Both the position numbers and the translations under genes were made by a program. The notes beneath the pieces were generated by a model. It worked only from the letters and a program-made list of their open reading frames with translations, did no database searches and was not told the DNA's origin. Below, one piece after another: positions 1 through 7,994 of a stretch of DNA of 64,000 bases. The DNA is from JBFELU01 sp041572755 (GTDB taxonomy: Bacteria > Actinomycetota > Acidimicrobiia > Spongiisociales > UBA11373), in NCBI GenBank assembly GCA_041572755.1, contig JBFFRY010000003.1, forward strand, positions 67,675-131,674, written 5' to 3'. How positions within the stretch are numbered: position 1 is the stretch's first letter; every line of letters starts with the position of its first letter.

Positions 1-1
1 C

Positions 2-580
2 GTCCACATCGGTTTCGGGCCGCTCGTCGCAGGGGTGGTCGGCGGAGCGCTCGCCACGTACCGGTGGGGCGGTGCCGGAATGGCCGGAGCCACGGTGGGG
101 GCCGGCCTTCTCGCTCTCGTGTGGGCGGTCGTGCGGCCTCACCTGAGGCCGATCGAATCGGTGGCGGGTGGTGCGATGCTGGCCTTGACCGCTGGGTTTG
201 GGTCCTCGGCGCTCGTGCTGCTGCGGCTGCGTTCGGAAGACGATGCGCTCGCATTCCTGATCGTTGCCGTCGTCGCGCTGATACTCGGTTGGTTCGTGGC
301 TCAGGCGAACATCCCCGGCCTCGACTCCATTGTCGTCGCCTCGTTGGCGGCCGTGGCGGCGGGCGGCATCGTGGGGGCGACCCTGCTGGACGACCTGGTG
401 CCGGCGCTCATAGCGGCGCTGGCATCGGCGGTTGCCCTGGTTGCCGGCAGGACGATCGGATCGCTGCTTCGCACCGGGGGTTTCTACTCGTCGGGGGCCA
501 TGCCGGGGAGCTTCCACGCCATCGACGGACTGCTGATGGCTGCCGGCCCCTTTTGGCTGGTGCTGCGAATCCTCGCCTAA
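2..580 (+). CDS. CdsA-like integral membrane protein, 5' end cut by window
   Basis: The reading frame is open from the first bases, so the true start lies outside the window; the GTG at 35 is only the first internal start codon. The visible 192 residues are almost entirely hydrophobic, with about six membrane segments. The C-terminus (GSFHAIDGLLMAAGPFWLVL) resembles the end of CDP-diglyceride synthetases (CdsA), where a PGHGG..DRIDSL signature precedes the last helix. Here the signature is degenerate (PGSFHAIDGLL), so a CdsA-family fold with altered chemistry is possible. If it is a true CdsA it would make CDP-diacylglycerol for phospholipid synthesis. It ends 80 bases before the M23 peptidase gene. 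Family assignment is tentative. Confidence 0.45.
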   Translation, partial: VHIGFGPLVAGVVGGALATYRWGGAGMAGATVGAGLLALVWAVVRPHLRPIESVAGGAMLALTAGFGSSALVLLRLRSEDDALAFLIVAVVALILGWFVAQANIPGLDSIVVASLAAVAAGGIVGATLLDDLVPALIAALASAVALVAGRTIGSLLRTGGFYSSGAMPGSFHAIDGLLMAAGPFWLVLRILA

Positions 581-660
581 TTCAGTTTCACCGCCACCAT
601 GGTGTGGCCGATGAAAGCCGAGGAATCACCTGGGTCTCCTCATACGATGACGAACACTCG

Positions 661-1806
661 ATGAGAACGCTCTCCACCAACCGTCGGCGGCTGACCGCCG
701 TCGGCCTGATGCTGCTGTGGCTGATGGCGACGGCGGTCCCGGCGCGTTCCGTGACCGAAGAAGATGTCGAGCAGGCCCGTCGCGATCGAGAAGCGGCTGC
801 GGCGGAGCGGGCCGCAGCCCTGGGGGACCTTGAAGCTGCGGTGACTCGCTACGAGGAGATCAACGCCGAGTTCCAGGAGCTCACGTTCCGGATGGGCCAA
901 CTGCGGAGCCGGATCGACTCCTACGACAACGAGGTCGGGAGGCTCCGCGAGACTGTGCGGTTGCGAGCGGTCGACGCCTACATGCGAGGGGAGCGGGCCG
1001 ACGAGGTGTCGCTCATCTTCGCGTCCGAACGAGCCCAGCAGGCGGTGGTCGCCCGGGAGATCCTCGCCGGCGCCATCGAGGACGATGCCGCGGCCCTGGC
1101 GTCGCTGCTGGCCATCACCGATGAGATGGAGCGGCTCGAGGAGCAGATCACCGTAGATTCGGATCGGGTGACCGAGTTGCGGCTGGAAGCGGAAGCGGTG
1201 GCGGCGCGCATGAACGAGTTGTTCGCCGAAGCGGATGAGGGTCTAGCGGAAGCCGATCAGGATCTGACGCAGGTCGAAGGCGAACTGGCCGAGCAGCGGC
1301 GGCGCGAAGAGGAGGAGCGCCTCCGGCGCGAGGAGGAGGAGCGGATGCGTCAGGCTCTCCTCCAGGCCGCGGCGGGACCTGCGGCGGGGATCGGGCTCGA
1401 CCTGACCCCCGGATTCATCTGTCCGGTGGGCGGACGCTCATCCTTCATCGATACCTGGGGAGCGCCTCGCTCCGGGGGACGCACCCATCGGGGCACGGAC
1501 ATGATGGCGCCCCGCGGCACGCCCCTCGTCGCCGTCGCCAACGGCGTGATCCGCTACGGATCGAGCGTGCTCGGCGGCAACACGGTCTGGTTGCATGCCG
1601 ACTACGGCGTGTCCTTCTTCTACGCCCACCTCGACACGTTTGCCGCCAACCTCCAGAGCGGTGACGTGGTCACCATCGGGACCGTGATCGGAACCGTGGG
1701 AGACACCGGCAATCCGGCACCGGGGGCCTACCACCTCCACTTTGGGATCTTCCCGGGTGGCACCATTGCCGTGAACCCGTATCCTTCGGTCCGGGCCGTA
1801 TGCTGA
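661..1806 (+). CDS. Secreted M23 family peptidoglycan endopeptidase with coiled-coil domain
   Basis: 381 residues. ATG 661 is preferred over the longer open frame because it opens directly into a signal peptide (basic MRTLSTNRRR, hydrophobic core, cleavage near VPARS). Residues about 30-240 are long Glu/Arg/Ala-rich helices typical of EnvC/NlpD-like coiled coils. The C-terminal domain is a LytM/M23 fold: THRGTD carries the HxxxD zinc motif and YHLHFG the HxH motif, so the zinc site looks intact. The likely role is cutting peptide cross-bridges in the cell wall, with the coiled coil as regulator. It stands alone, 31 bases upstream of the RsiG-like gene. Confidence 0.85.
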   Translation: MRTLSTNRRRLTAVGLMLLWLMATAVPARSVTEEDVEQARRDREAAAAERAAALGDLEAAVTRYEEINAEFQELTFRMGQLRSRIDSYDNEVGRLRETVRLRAVDAYMRGERADEVSLIFASERAQQAVVAREILAGAIEDDAAALASLLAITDEMERLEEQITVDSDRVTELRLEAEAVAARMNELFAEADEGLAEADQDLTQVEGELAEQRRREEEERLRREEEERMRQALLQAAAGPAAGIGLDLTPGFICPVGGRSSFIDTWGAPRSGGRTHRGTDMMAPRGTPLVAVANGVIRYGSSVLGGNTVWLHADYGVSFFYAHLDTFAANLQSGDVVTIGTVIGTVGDTGNPAPGAYHLHFGIFPGGTIAVNPYPSVRAVC

Positions 1807-1837
1807 CCCCTAGGATCTCGGCCCCGAGGGTGATGTT

Positions 1838-2377
1838 GTGACAAAGAACCGCCGCCGTATCGACCTGGTCCGATCCCCAGAGTTCGTGGCCGATCTCACC
1901 GAGCTCGATATCGACGAGCTGCGGCGTCGACGCCGCATCTGCGACGAGCTCGACACCGAGCTGTCCTACTACCGCCGCTTGCTGCACGGGCGCATGGATC
2001 TGCTCTCCTTCGAGATGCGTCGCCGCAGCGGCGAGGAGGAGCGGAGTCTGATCGAAGCGCTCCCCGAGATCCTCGCCGGAGCCACGCCAGCGGCGGGACC
2101 GGTCGCATCGCGCCGGCTCGAGATCGAGGCACCGGAGTTCTCGGGGCGGGGTCGCCGCGCCATCGATCGCGTTCTCGGTGACGATTTCCTGGTTCACCTC
2201 CACGAACTCGACGACGAGGACGTGGAGCGCATCCAAGCGATGCTCACCGATGCCGAGACCGAGATCTCGCAGCAGCGCCGCGCTGTGTTCGAAGCCCATG
2301 ATGCGGTGCAGCACGAGTTGACCCGCCGCTATCGCGAAGGTCTCGCCGACCCCCACGAGTTGTTGCAGCAGGACTGA
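1838..2377 (+). CDS. RsiG-like protein (c-di-GMP-responsive anti-sigma factor family)
   Basis: 179 residues, GTG start, highly charged and helical, no membrane segment. Two antiparallel-type helices each carry a version of the RsiG c-di-GMP signature E(x3)S(x2)R(x3)Q(x3)D: D39-S43-R46-H50-D54 in the first and E140-S144-R147-F151-D155 in the second. In Streptomyces RsiG binds a c-di-GMP dimer and holds the sigma factor WhiG; the same fold occurs in other actinobacteria. Ser, Arg and the final Asp are kept in both copies while Gln is replaced by His or Phe, so ligand affinity may differ. No sigma factor gene is nearby. The stop is one base before the asparaginase start, suggesting cotranscription. 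Confidence 0.7.
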   Translation: MTKNRRRIDLVRSPEFVADLTELDIDELRRRRRICDELDTELSYYRRLLHGRMDLLSFEMRRRSGEEERSLIEALPEILAGATPAAGPVASRRLEIEAPEFSGRGRRAIDRVLGDDFLVHLHELDDEDVERIQAMLTDAETEISQQRRAVFEAHDAVQHELTRRYREGLADPHELLQQD

Positions 2378-2378
2378 C

Positions 2379-3320
2379 GTGCAGGTCGGCGTGGAACGCT
2401 CCGGGCTCGTGGAGGCCCGGCACCCGGTGACGGTCGCCGCCGCGGACTCGTCCGGAACGGTCCTGGCAACGTTCGGCGCCGACCTCGATCGGCGGTTCTT
2501 CTACCGCTCGGCGGTGAAGCCCTTCCAGGCATCGATCTCGCAACGACTCGGTGCCGAGTTGTCACCGGAACAGTTGGCGATTGCCACGGCGAGTCACGGC
2601 GGCCAGCCGGTGCACCTCGCCTACGTTGCCGACATGTTGGGGGAGTTCGGCTTGCGGGAGGAGAACCTGGCGTGCCCTCCCGCCTGGCCGATGAGCCCGT
2701 CGGCAGTGCGGCGGGCCGGTGCCGCCGGGTGGGCATCCCCGCGGCGGCTCGCTCACAATTGCTCGGGCAAGCACGCCGCCATGTTGCGAGCCTGCGTCGC
2801 TCTCGACGGGCCTCTCCACTACACCGAACGCGATCATCCCCTCCAGAAGGAGATCGCCTCCTTCCTGGCCGAGACGACCGGGGACGATGGCGGCCCGGTC
2901 GGAGTCGACGGGTGCGGCGTGCCGACCTTCGGAGGGACGGTGGTCGGTCTGGCCACGGCGTACGCCGCCCTGGCCTCCGATCCCCGACTCTCAGAGGTGG
3001 CGCAGGCCTCCTCCCGGTTCGCGGCGCTCACCGCCGACGGGGACAGGGAAGAGGCGCGCCTGGCACGCTGGATTCCGGCGGTGGTCAAGAGCGGGGCGAT
3101 GGGGTGCCTCGGTTTGGCACACGTCTCCGGGGTGGGGATCGCCGCCAAGGCCTGGACCGGGGTGCTTCAAGTCGCGGTGATCGGTGTGATCGAGATGTTG
3201 CGCCGGCTGCGCTTGTTGCCGGCCTATCCGGAGCTGGCGCTGGCCGAACTGGCGCGGCCTCCGGTGTTCGGCGGGGAACTTCGGGTCGGCACGATCCGCC
3301 CGCTGGAGAACCCGGAGTGA
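2379..3320 (+). CDS. Asparaginase II family protein
   Basis: 313 residues, GTG start one base after the preceding stop. Family signatures (PF06089 type) are visible in order: RSAVKPFQA near residue 45, SHGGQPVH near 70, HNCSGKHAAML near 125, DGCGVPTF near 170, and a C-terminal VKSGAMGC segment. No signal peptide, so probably cytoplasmic. The expected reaction is hydrolysis of L-asparagine to aspartate and ammonia, though many members have never been assayed. The last codons overlap the next gene by four bases (GTGA), a sign of translational coupling. Confidence 0.8.
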   Translation: MQVGVERSGLVEARHPVTVAAADSSGTVLATFGADLDRRFFYRSAVKPFQASISQRLGAELSPEQLAIATASHGGQPVHLAYVADMLGEFGLREENLACPPAWPMSPSAVRRAGAAGWASPRRLAHNCSGKHAAMLRACVALDGPLHYTERDHPLQKEIASFLAETTGDDGGPVGVDGCGVPTFGGTVVGLATAYAALASDPRLSEVAQASSRFAALTADGDREEARLARWIPAVVKSGAMGCLGLAHVSGVGIAAKAWTGVLQVAVIGVIEMLRRLRLLPAYPELALAELARPPVFGGELRVGTIRPLENPE

Positions 3321-4225
3321 TCGAGGTCACCGACGACTGGTCGAGCGTCGACTGGGCCCGCCGGCCGGCGGCGCCTGCGGTGGGGCCCTTTCCGCATCGC
3401 GAGTTTCTGGAGACGTGGTGGGAGCACCGAGGTGAAGGGGAGCTTTGGCTGGTGGAATCGGAGACCACCCTCCTGCCGCTGCGAGGCGTGGCCGGGACCA
3501 TCGAGTTCGTCGGTGAGGCGGACCTGACCGACTACCACAGCCCGCTGGGATCGGATGGGGGGGCGGTGGCGGCGGCCTTTCTCGGGACGCGGCCCGCCGG
3601 GACCAGGTTTGCCTTCGACTCGCTCCCGGCGGAGGTCGCCCGTCCCTTGAAGGAGGGTCTCGAGGCGGCCGGCTACTCGGTGGCGGTTCGGGTCCATGAA
3701 GTGAGCGCAGTACTGAGTCTCCCCTCGACCGACGAAGACCGATTGGGTGCCCTGGGATCGAAGCAGCGTCACGAGGCGCGGCGCAAGACGCGCCGGTTCG
3801 CCGAGGCGTACGGGACGGCCCGACTGACCCGGACGACCGAACGTGACGCCCTCGCCCCCTTCACCGAGATGCATCGGGCCGCGGCCGGGCCCAAGGGGTC
3901 GTTCATGACCCCGGCTCTGGAGCGGTTCTTCGGCGCACTGCTCGGGATTCCCGGGGCCGTCATCCACTTCCTGACCGGGGACGAGAGCATCCCGCTGGCG
4001 GCATCATTCGGCTTCGAGACACCCGATGCCTACTACCTCTACAACTCGGCCTTTGACCCGGCGGCGAGGGCGTTGTCACCCGGCGCCGTGCTCCTCGAGC
4101 TCCTGTTGTCCGAGTCGGTGGGGGCGGGTCGAGGGGTCTTCGACTTCCTCAAGGGTGACGAGGCATACAAGTTCAGAATGGGAGCGGACCCGCGGGAGTT
4201 GTACGTCGTGGAGGGCACGACATGA
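3317..4225 (+). CDS. GNAT-fold acyltransferase, FemAB/BioF2-like
   Basis: 302 residues. The start is GTG 3317, overlapping the asparaginase stop. The segment around GSKQRHEARRKTRRF is the basic Arg/Lys loop seen in FemAB-like and Acetyltransf_6 proteins, followed by a hydrophobic core (AVIHFLTGDE..PLAASFGF) and the typical YYLYNSAFDPAARALSPGAVLL and DFLKGDEAYKFRMG motifs. No membrane segment. Members transfer acyl or aminoacyl groups, often in cell-envelope or cofactor pathways; the substrate cannot be told. The gene overlaps mshA by four bases (ATGA), so it is probably cotranslated with mycothiol synthesis and could act on a related thiol or sugar, but that is inference. Confidence 0.7.
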   Translation: MIEVTDDWSSVDWARRPAAPAVGPFPHREFLETWWEHRGEGELWLVESETTLLPLRGVAGTIEFVGEADLTDYHSPLGSDGGAVAAAFLGTRPAGTRFAFDSLPAEVARPLKEGLEAAGYSVAVRVHEVSAVLSLPSTDEDRLGALGSKQRHEARRKTRRFAEAYGTARLTRTTERDALAPFTEMHRAAAGPKGSFMTPALERFFGALLGIPGAVIHFLTGDESIPLAASFGFETPDAYYLYNSAFDPAARALSPGAVLLELLLSESVGAGRGVFDFLKGDEAYKFRMGADPRELYVVEGTT

Positions 4226-5421
4226 TCGACCGGGTTGCGTTCCTGAGCATCCACACCTGTCCGCTGACGGTCCCCGGGTCGGGGAACGCCGGGGGAATGA
4301 ACGTCTATATCGGCGAGCTCGCCGGGGCGCTGGCGGACCGGGGGGTGGCGGTCGACGTCTTCACCGGGCGTCGTGATGCCGAGGTTCCCGACGAGGTGAC
4401 GACCACGGCGGGCTATCGGGTGGTCCACATCGACGTCGCCGCCGACGATCCGGCCGGTGCCGTTGGGGAGTTTGCCGAGGGGGTCGTCAAGTGGGCCGCC
4501 ACCCGCGATGTGCGCTACGACGTCGTGCACTCCCACTACTGGCTGTCGGGGTGGGCCGGCGTCCTGCTCCAGGAGATTCTCGACGTCCCCTTCGCCATCT
4601 CATTCCACACGCTGGGGCGGGTCAAGGACGCCAACCGGCGAGCCGACGACCGGCCGACGAGCTTGCTGCGCATCGCCGCAGAGACCGAGGTCATCACTCG
4701 GGCCGGATGCGTGATCGCATCCACCCCGGTCGAGGCGGCACAGCTTCTCGACCACTACGGGGCAGACCCGGAGCGTCTCTGCGTCTCTCCGCCCGGGGTG
4801 GATCACGAGATCTTCCATCCCGGCGATGGGGACCGGGCCCGCGCCTCCCTCGATCTGCCCGAAGGCCCGATGGTCATGTTTGCCGGGAGGATTCAGCCTC
4901 TCAAGGCCGCCGACGTGGCGGTGCGGGCATTTGTCGCCGCCGCCGAGCAGATCCCCGACCTTCAGATGGTGGTGATCGGTGGCCCCAGCGGACCCAGGGG
5001 GGAGCGAGAGATCGACGCCTTGCGCGACCTGGCCGACGGTCACCGGATCGAGTTCCGGCCGCCGATGCCCCACGCCGCCATGGCCGACGCCTTTCGAGCC
5101 GCCGACGTTCTTCTGGTCCCGTCCCGCAGCGAGTCGTTCGGCCTGGTGGCCGCCGAGGCGCAGGCTTGCGGCACTCCCGTGGTGGCCTCCCGGGTCGGCG
5201 GCCTGGCCCATGCGGTGTCCGACGGTGTCTCGGGGTTCCTGGTCGACGGTTGGGACCCGGCCGGCTTCGGGGAAGCCTTGGTGCGGGTGCTCGGCGACCC
5301 GGCAACGAGGGCACGGCTCTCGGCCGGCGCGGTGGTCCACGCCGAGCAGTTCTCCTGGGTGGCGACGGTCGATCGCCTCCTCGAGCTCTACGCCGGGCTC
5401 ACGCCGTCGGTCGCGTCATGA
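4222..5421 (+). CDS. mshA: D-inositol 3-phosphate glycosyltransferase (MshA-type)
   Basis: 399 residues, GT-B fold, GT4 family. MshA hallmarks are present: the N-terminal SIHTCPLTVPGSGNAGGMNVY segment, VHSHYWLSG near residue 105, FAGRIQPLKAADV near 220, and ESFGLVAAEAQACGTPVVA near 310 with the donor-binding Glu residues. MshA transfers GlcNAc from UDP-GlcNAc to 1L-myo-inositol 1-phosphate, the first step of mycothiol synthesis, a pathway confined to Actinomycetota. The start overlaps the preceding acyltransferase; the last 23 bases overlap the convergent VOC gene. A related GT4 enzyme (sucrose-phosphate-synthase-like) is the main alternative. Confidence 0.82.
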   Translation: MIDRVAFLSIHTCPLTVPGSGNAGGMNVYIGELAGALADRGVAVDVFTGRRDAEVPDEVTTTAGYRVVHIDVAADDPAGAVGEFAEGVVKWAATRDVRYDVVHSHYWLSGWAGVLLQEILDVPFAISFHTLGRVKDANRRADDRPTSLLRIAAETEVITRAGCVIASTPVEAAQLLDHYGADPERLCVSPPGVDHEIFHPGDGDRARASLDLPEGPMVMFAGRIQPLKAADVAVRAFVAAAEQIPDLQMVVIGGPSGPRGEREIDALRDLADGHRIEFRPPMPHAAMADAFRAADVLLVPSRSESFGLVAAEAQACGTPVVASRVGGLAHAVSDGVSGFLVDGWDPAGFGEALVRVLGDPATRARLSAGAVVHAEQFSWVATVDRLLELYAGLTPSVAS

Positions 5422-5926
5422 CGGCGACGCCGGCGCCGAGGCCCCGCACCGTCAAGATCTCCCGACCGGGCTGAATCGCCGGTCTCGGACCGGTCACGTC
5501 GGCCCCCATCGCCTCCCAGCGCCGGGCGAGCTCAGACATGTGCTCATCGGTCCATAGAGCGATCCCGTAGAGCGCCGGCTCGGGCACCGCCGCCTCGATG
5601 ACCTCGAGGACGGGGCCCACCCGGAAGAAGGCGGCCGGGCTCCCGCGCACCTCGGTTCGGCGCCGGGCCGGGTAGCCGGCCCGCTCGATGTCGAGTACCG
5701 AGACCTCGAGCGCCGGCACGAGCACGACGAGATGGTCGACGCCCCAACCCGCGACCGGGGCCGCTGCGGGAGGCCGGAACGTGGGGATCCCGAGTTCGGG
5801 AATCCGGCCCTCCCAACTCCAGGCCGCCGACCCATCGGTGAGGGTGACCGCCTCGGCCCGGAACGCGGCAGGGAACCCGATGGCCGACCACCGCACCGGG
5901 AGCCGGATACCACCGATCATGCGCAA
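5399..5926 (-). CDS. VOC/glyoxalase-like protein
   Basis: 175 residues. It has the order of a vicinal-oxygen-chelate fold: VDHLVVLVPALEVSV (first beta-alpha unit with a His that could bind metal), then FRVGPVLEVIEA, IALWTDEHMSELARRWEAMG and a terminal strand LTVRGLGAGVAVM. The metal-ligand set is incomplete by eye, so it may be a binding protein rather than a glyoxalase. It is convergent with mshA and overlaps its 3' end by 23 bases. Two nearby ATGs (5926 and 5920) are possible starts. Confidence 0.6.
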   Translation of the reverse strand: MRMIGGIRLPVRWSAIGFPAAFRAEAVTLTDGSAAWSWEGRIPELGIPTFRPPAAAPVAGWGVDHLVVLVPALEVSVLDIERAGYPARRRTEVRGSPAAFFRVGPVLEVIEAAVPEPALYGIALWTDEHMSELARRWEAMGADVTGPRPAIQPGREILTVRGLGAGVAVMTRPTA

Positions 5927-6216
5927 AGGCCCGAGGAACCTCCACGGCCGGCGCCCCGCACTTCCCCAAACGGAGCGCCGTCTCGCATCGGCACCTCGGG
6001 CCTTGCGCGGTCGACCCTATTGAGCGGCGAGGGTCTCGTCAACGGGGCTCCCCGAGCATCGATTTCGCGATCTTGTGCATGGAATCGAGCCCATCTCACC
6101 ATACCTGCCCCCCGAAGTGACGCCTTCGAGCGACTTTTCCACATATCCACACTCATCCACAGGGGGTTGTGCACAAGCGGTGTCGACAAGTTTCTGAGGC
6201 GCTTTTTTCGCGCCCT
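5927..6216. other. Intergenic region with DnaA-box-like cluster
   Basis: This 290-base gap lies downstream of the Clp1-like gene and upstream of the VOC gene, both on the minus strand. No convincing coding frame is present; the 90-codon minus frame across it is made of DnaA-box-like DNA and has no family features. Its right half holds the box cluster listed separately and, at about 6197-6213, a short GGCGC/GCGCC inverted repeat with a T-rich loop. The segment is locally AT-richer than its surroundings. Confidence 0.5.
6135..6175 (+). promoter_or_regulatory. Cluster of four DnaA-box-like 9-mers
   Basis: Four matches or near matches to the DnaA box TTWTNCACA lie within 41 bases: TTTTCCACA (6135-6143), ATATCCACA (6143-6151), TCATCCACA (6153-6161) and TTGTGCACA (6167-6175). 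Three sit head to tail at 8-10 base spacing. A further TTGTCGACA-like site lies on the other strand near 6190. Such spacing is typical of DnaA-binding regions (oriC or DnaA-titrating sites). No dnaA, dnaN, parAB or rpmH is in the window, so an origin is not shown. Confidence 0.45.
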
Positions 6217-7077
6217 TCAGTCGATGCCGAACATGAGGTCCCGCAGCCGGATCCGCTGGATCTCGTAGGTCGAGGTGTCGATCATCATCGATCCGAGCCG
6301 CAGGCCCCGCATCCCATCCCCGGCATTGGTGCCGACCCGGAGGACGTCGTCGGCGAACTCGAGGACTCCCAGGCCGAGGCACCACCCCGAGCCGTCGAGG
6401 GCGCCGACCAGCACCCGATCGAGACGGGAGAGATCGAGGCCGGCGGGGAGGGTAGGTGCAAACACGGTGGGGCGGACCCGCCATCGTTGCTGCGGCTCGG
6501 CGAAGGCGGCGGCGAACCCCTTGGTGCGGGCCGCCTCCCGCTCGTCGGGCGACGGGGTCCGGATCTCGGGATCGACCGGGGCGATCTCCACGTCGGCCGA
6601 GAAGAACCGGCGCAACATCCCGATCAAGGGCTCCAGCTCGGCACCCCGCTGCAGACCCACCACGATGTCGGGCCGGCACAGCTCCATCTTGTGGTACTTG
6701 AGGGTCTGGCCGGTGACGCCGGAGACGACGCCGGTGGTGTCGACCACCACGATGTCGGCCTCATAGCGGGCCCGGTCGACCAGTGTCGCGGTGGCGACCA
6801 CCTGCTGGAGCACCAAGCCCTCGGGGGTGATCGAGCCGACGAACTGCATCGCGTCGGCCCGTTCGAGATCCTCGAGATCGCTCCGATCCCGAACGAAGTG
6901 GAGACCGGCGCATCCCGGCGGTCCCGTGGTGGTCTGGTCGATGTCGGCATCGACGTACGCCGCGGTCTTCCCGGCATGCACCGCCGCCTCGAGCAATCGG
7001 AGACCGAAGGAGGTCTTGCCGGTATCGCGGGCCCCGATCAGCATCACCACGCCGCGGCGGCGCGTCAGATCGTCCAA
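6217..7077 (-). CDS. Clp1/Grc3-like P-loop protein (possible polynucleotide 5'-kinase)
   Basis: 286 residues from TTG 7077. The Walker A motif GARDTGKTS starts near residue 14, followed by a conserved AYVDADIDQTTTGPPGCAGL segment (the Clp1-type D..Q..GPPG region), then DIVVVDTTG near residue 115 (Walker B) and YHKMELCRPDIVVGLQRG. This order matches the Clp1/Grc3 RNA 5'-hydroxyl kinase family, which also has bacterial members of unknown role. The C-terminal third is a beta-rich domain. The start is uncertain: the only good Shine-Dalgarno (GAGGAGGAGG, about 7105-7114) lies 28-37 bases upstream of the TTG, with a non-standard ATC codon (7101) at normal spacing in frame. It is divergent from the SAM hydroxide adenosyltransferase gene. 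Confidence 0.68.
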   Translation of the reverse strand: MDDLTRRRGVVMLIGARDTGKTSFGLRLLEAAVHAGKTAAYVDADIDQTTTGPPGCAGLHFVRDRSDLEDLERADAMQFVGSITPEGLVLQQVVATATLVDRARYEADIVVVDTTGVVSGVTGQTLKYHKMELCRPDIVVGLQRGAELEPLIGMLRRFFSADVEIAPVDPEIRTPSPDEREAARTKGFAAAFAEPQQRWRVRPTVFAPTLPAGLDLSRLDRVLVGALDGSGWCLGLGVLEFADDVLRVGTNAGDGMRGLRLGSMMIDTSTYEIQRIRLRDLMFGID

Positions 7078-7124
7078 GAGGCCGGTGTGGATGTCGCTGA
7101 TGCCGCCTCCTCCTCGGGCCGCGG

Positions 7125-7130
7125 ATTGTA
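7125..7130 (-). promoter_or_regulatory. Predicted -10 element for the Clp1-like gene
   Basis: TACAAT on the minus strand, a near-perfect sigma-70-type -10 box. Transcription would start near 7118, so the leader would contain the GAGGAGGAGG Shine-Dalgarno that lies upstream of the annotated TTG. Confidence 0.5.
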
Positions 7131-7157
7131 TCGGGGTGAGGCTCGCGAAGGCCGGGG

Positions 7158-7163
7158 TATCCT
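7158..7163 (+). promoter_or_regulatory. Predicted -10 element for the SAM hydroxide adenosyltransferase gene
   Basis: TATCCT ends nine bases before the ATG at 7173, leaving almost no 5' leader, so the transcript is probably leaderless or nearly so. Confidence 0.45.
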
Positions 7164-7172
7164 CCGCCGGCG

Positions 7173-7994
7173 ATGTCCCCGATCTCGTTCCTCTCAGACT
7201 TCGGCCACGCCGACGAGTTCGTCGGCGTGGTCCACGGCGTGATCGCCCGCATTGCGCCGGAGGTTCGGGTGATCGACGTGACCCACGGGGTGCCGCGCGG
7301 TGATGTGCGAGCCGGGGCCCTGGCGCTGCTCCGAGCGGTGCAGTACCTGCCGGAAGGCGTGGTCTTGGGCGTCGTCGACCCGGGGGTCGGTGGGGACCGG
7401 CGCCCCGTGGCGCTCGAGACCGGGTGGGGGCACTTCTTGGGGCCCGACAACGGCCTGCTGGCTCCGGCAGTGGCCGTGGTCGGCGGGGCGCAGCGGGCGG
7501 TGGAGCTCGATGCGCCGGCCTATCGACTCCCCTCGCAGGGAGCGACCTTCGAGGGCCGCGACGTCTTTGCGCCGGCGGCGGCGGTGCTCGCCTCGGGGGA
7601 GGCGGACATCGGCGACCTCGGGACCGACGTCGACGTCACGACCCTGATGCCGCTGCTGCTCCCCCTTCCCGACCAGGGCGACGGCTACGTGCAGGGGGAA
7701 GTGTGGTGGATCGATACCTTCGGCAACGCCCAGACCAACATCGGGCCCGCTGATCTGGAGGCGGCCGGTCTCGGTCCGGGGAGCGTGGTCACCATCCGGA
7801 TCGGTGCGACGAGTCACGATCTGCCCTGGGTGACGGCGTATGCCGATGTCGGGGAAGGTGAGGGTTTGGTGCACGTCGACTCCTACGGTTTGATGACGAT
7901 CGCCGTGCGGGGGGGGAGGGCCGACGAGGCGTTCGCCGTGCGGGAGCGGGTCTCGATCGGGGTCAGGGCTGGACCGACAGGAGCTGCACGATGA
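7173..7994 (+). CDS. SAM hydroxide adenosyltransferase family protein (DUF62)
   Basis: 273 residues, the normal length for the family (PF01887). Signatures include SDFGHADEFVGVVHGVI at the N-terminus, IDVTHGVPRGDVRAGA near residue 40, GVVDPGVGG near 75, FLGPDNGLL near 95, FEGRDVFAPAAA near 125, and IDTFGNAQTNI near 185 opening the C-terminal beta-barrel. Characterised members hydrolyse S-adenosylmethionine to adenosine and methionine or are fluorinase/chlorinase relatives; the plain hydrolase is by far the commonest. No chlorinase-type neighbours are present. Divergent from the Clp1-like gene. Confidence 0.85.
   Translation: MSPISFLSDFGHADEFVGVVHGVIARIAPEVRVIDVTHGVPRGDVRAGALALLRAVQYLPEGVVLGVVDPGVGGDRRPVALETGWGHFLGPDNGLLAPAVAVVGGAQRAVELDAPAYRLPSQGATFEGRDVFAPAAAVLASGEADIGDLGTDVDVTTLMPLLLPLPDQGDGYVQGEVWWIDTFGNAQTNIGPADLEAAGLGPGSVVTIRIGATSHDLPWVTAYADVGEGEGLVHVDSYGLMTIAVRGGRADEAFAVRERVSIGVRAGPTGAAR

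Noticed and set aside
64..660. N-terminal extension of the M23 peptidase frame to 64
   Set aside because: The extension overlaps the CdsA-like gene in another frame and reads as Arg/Gly-rich shadow; a signal peptide begins exactly at ATG 661.
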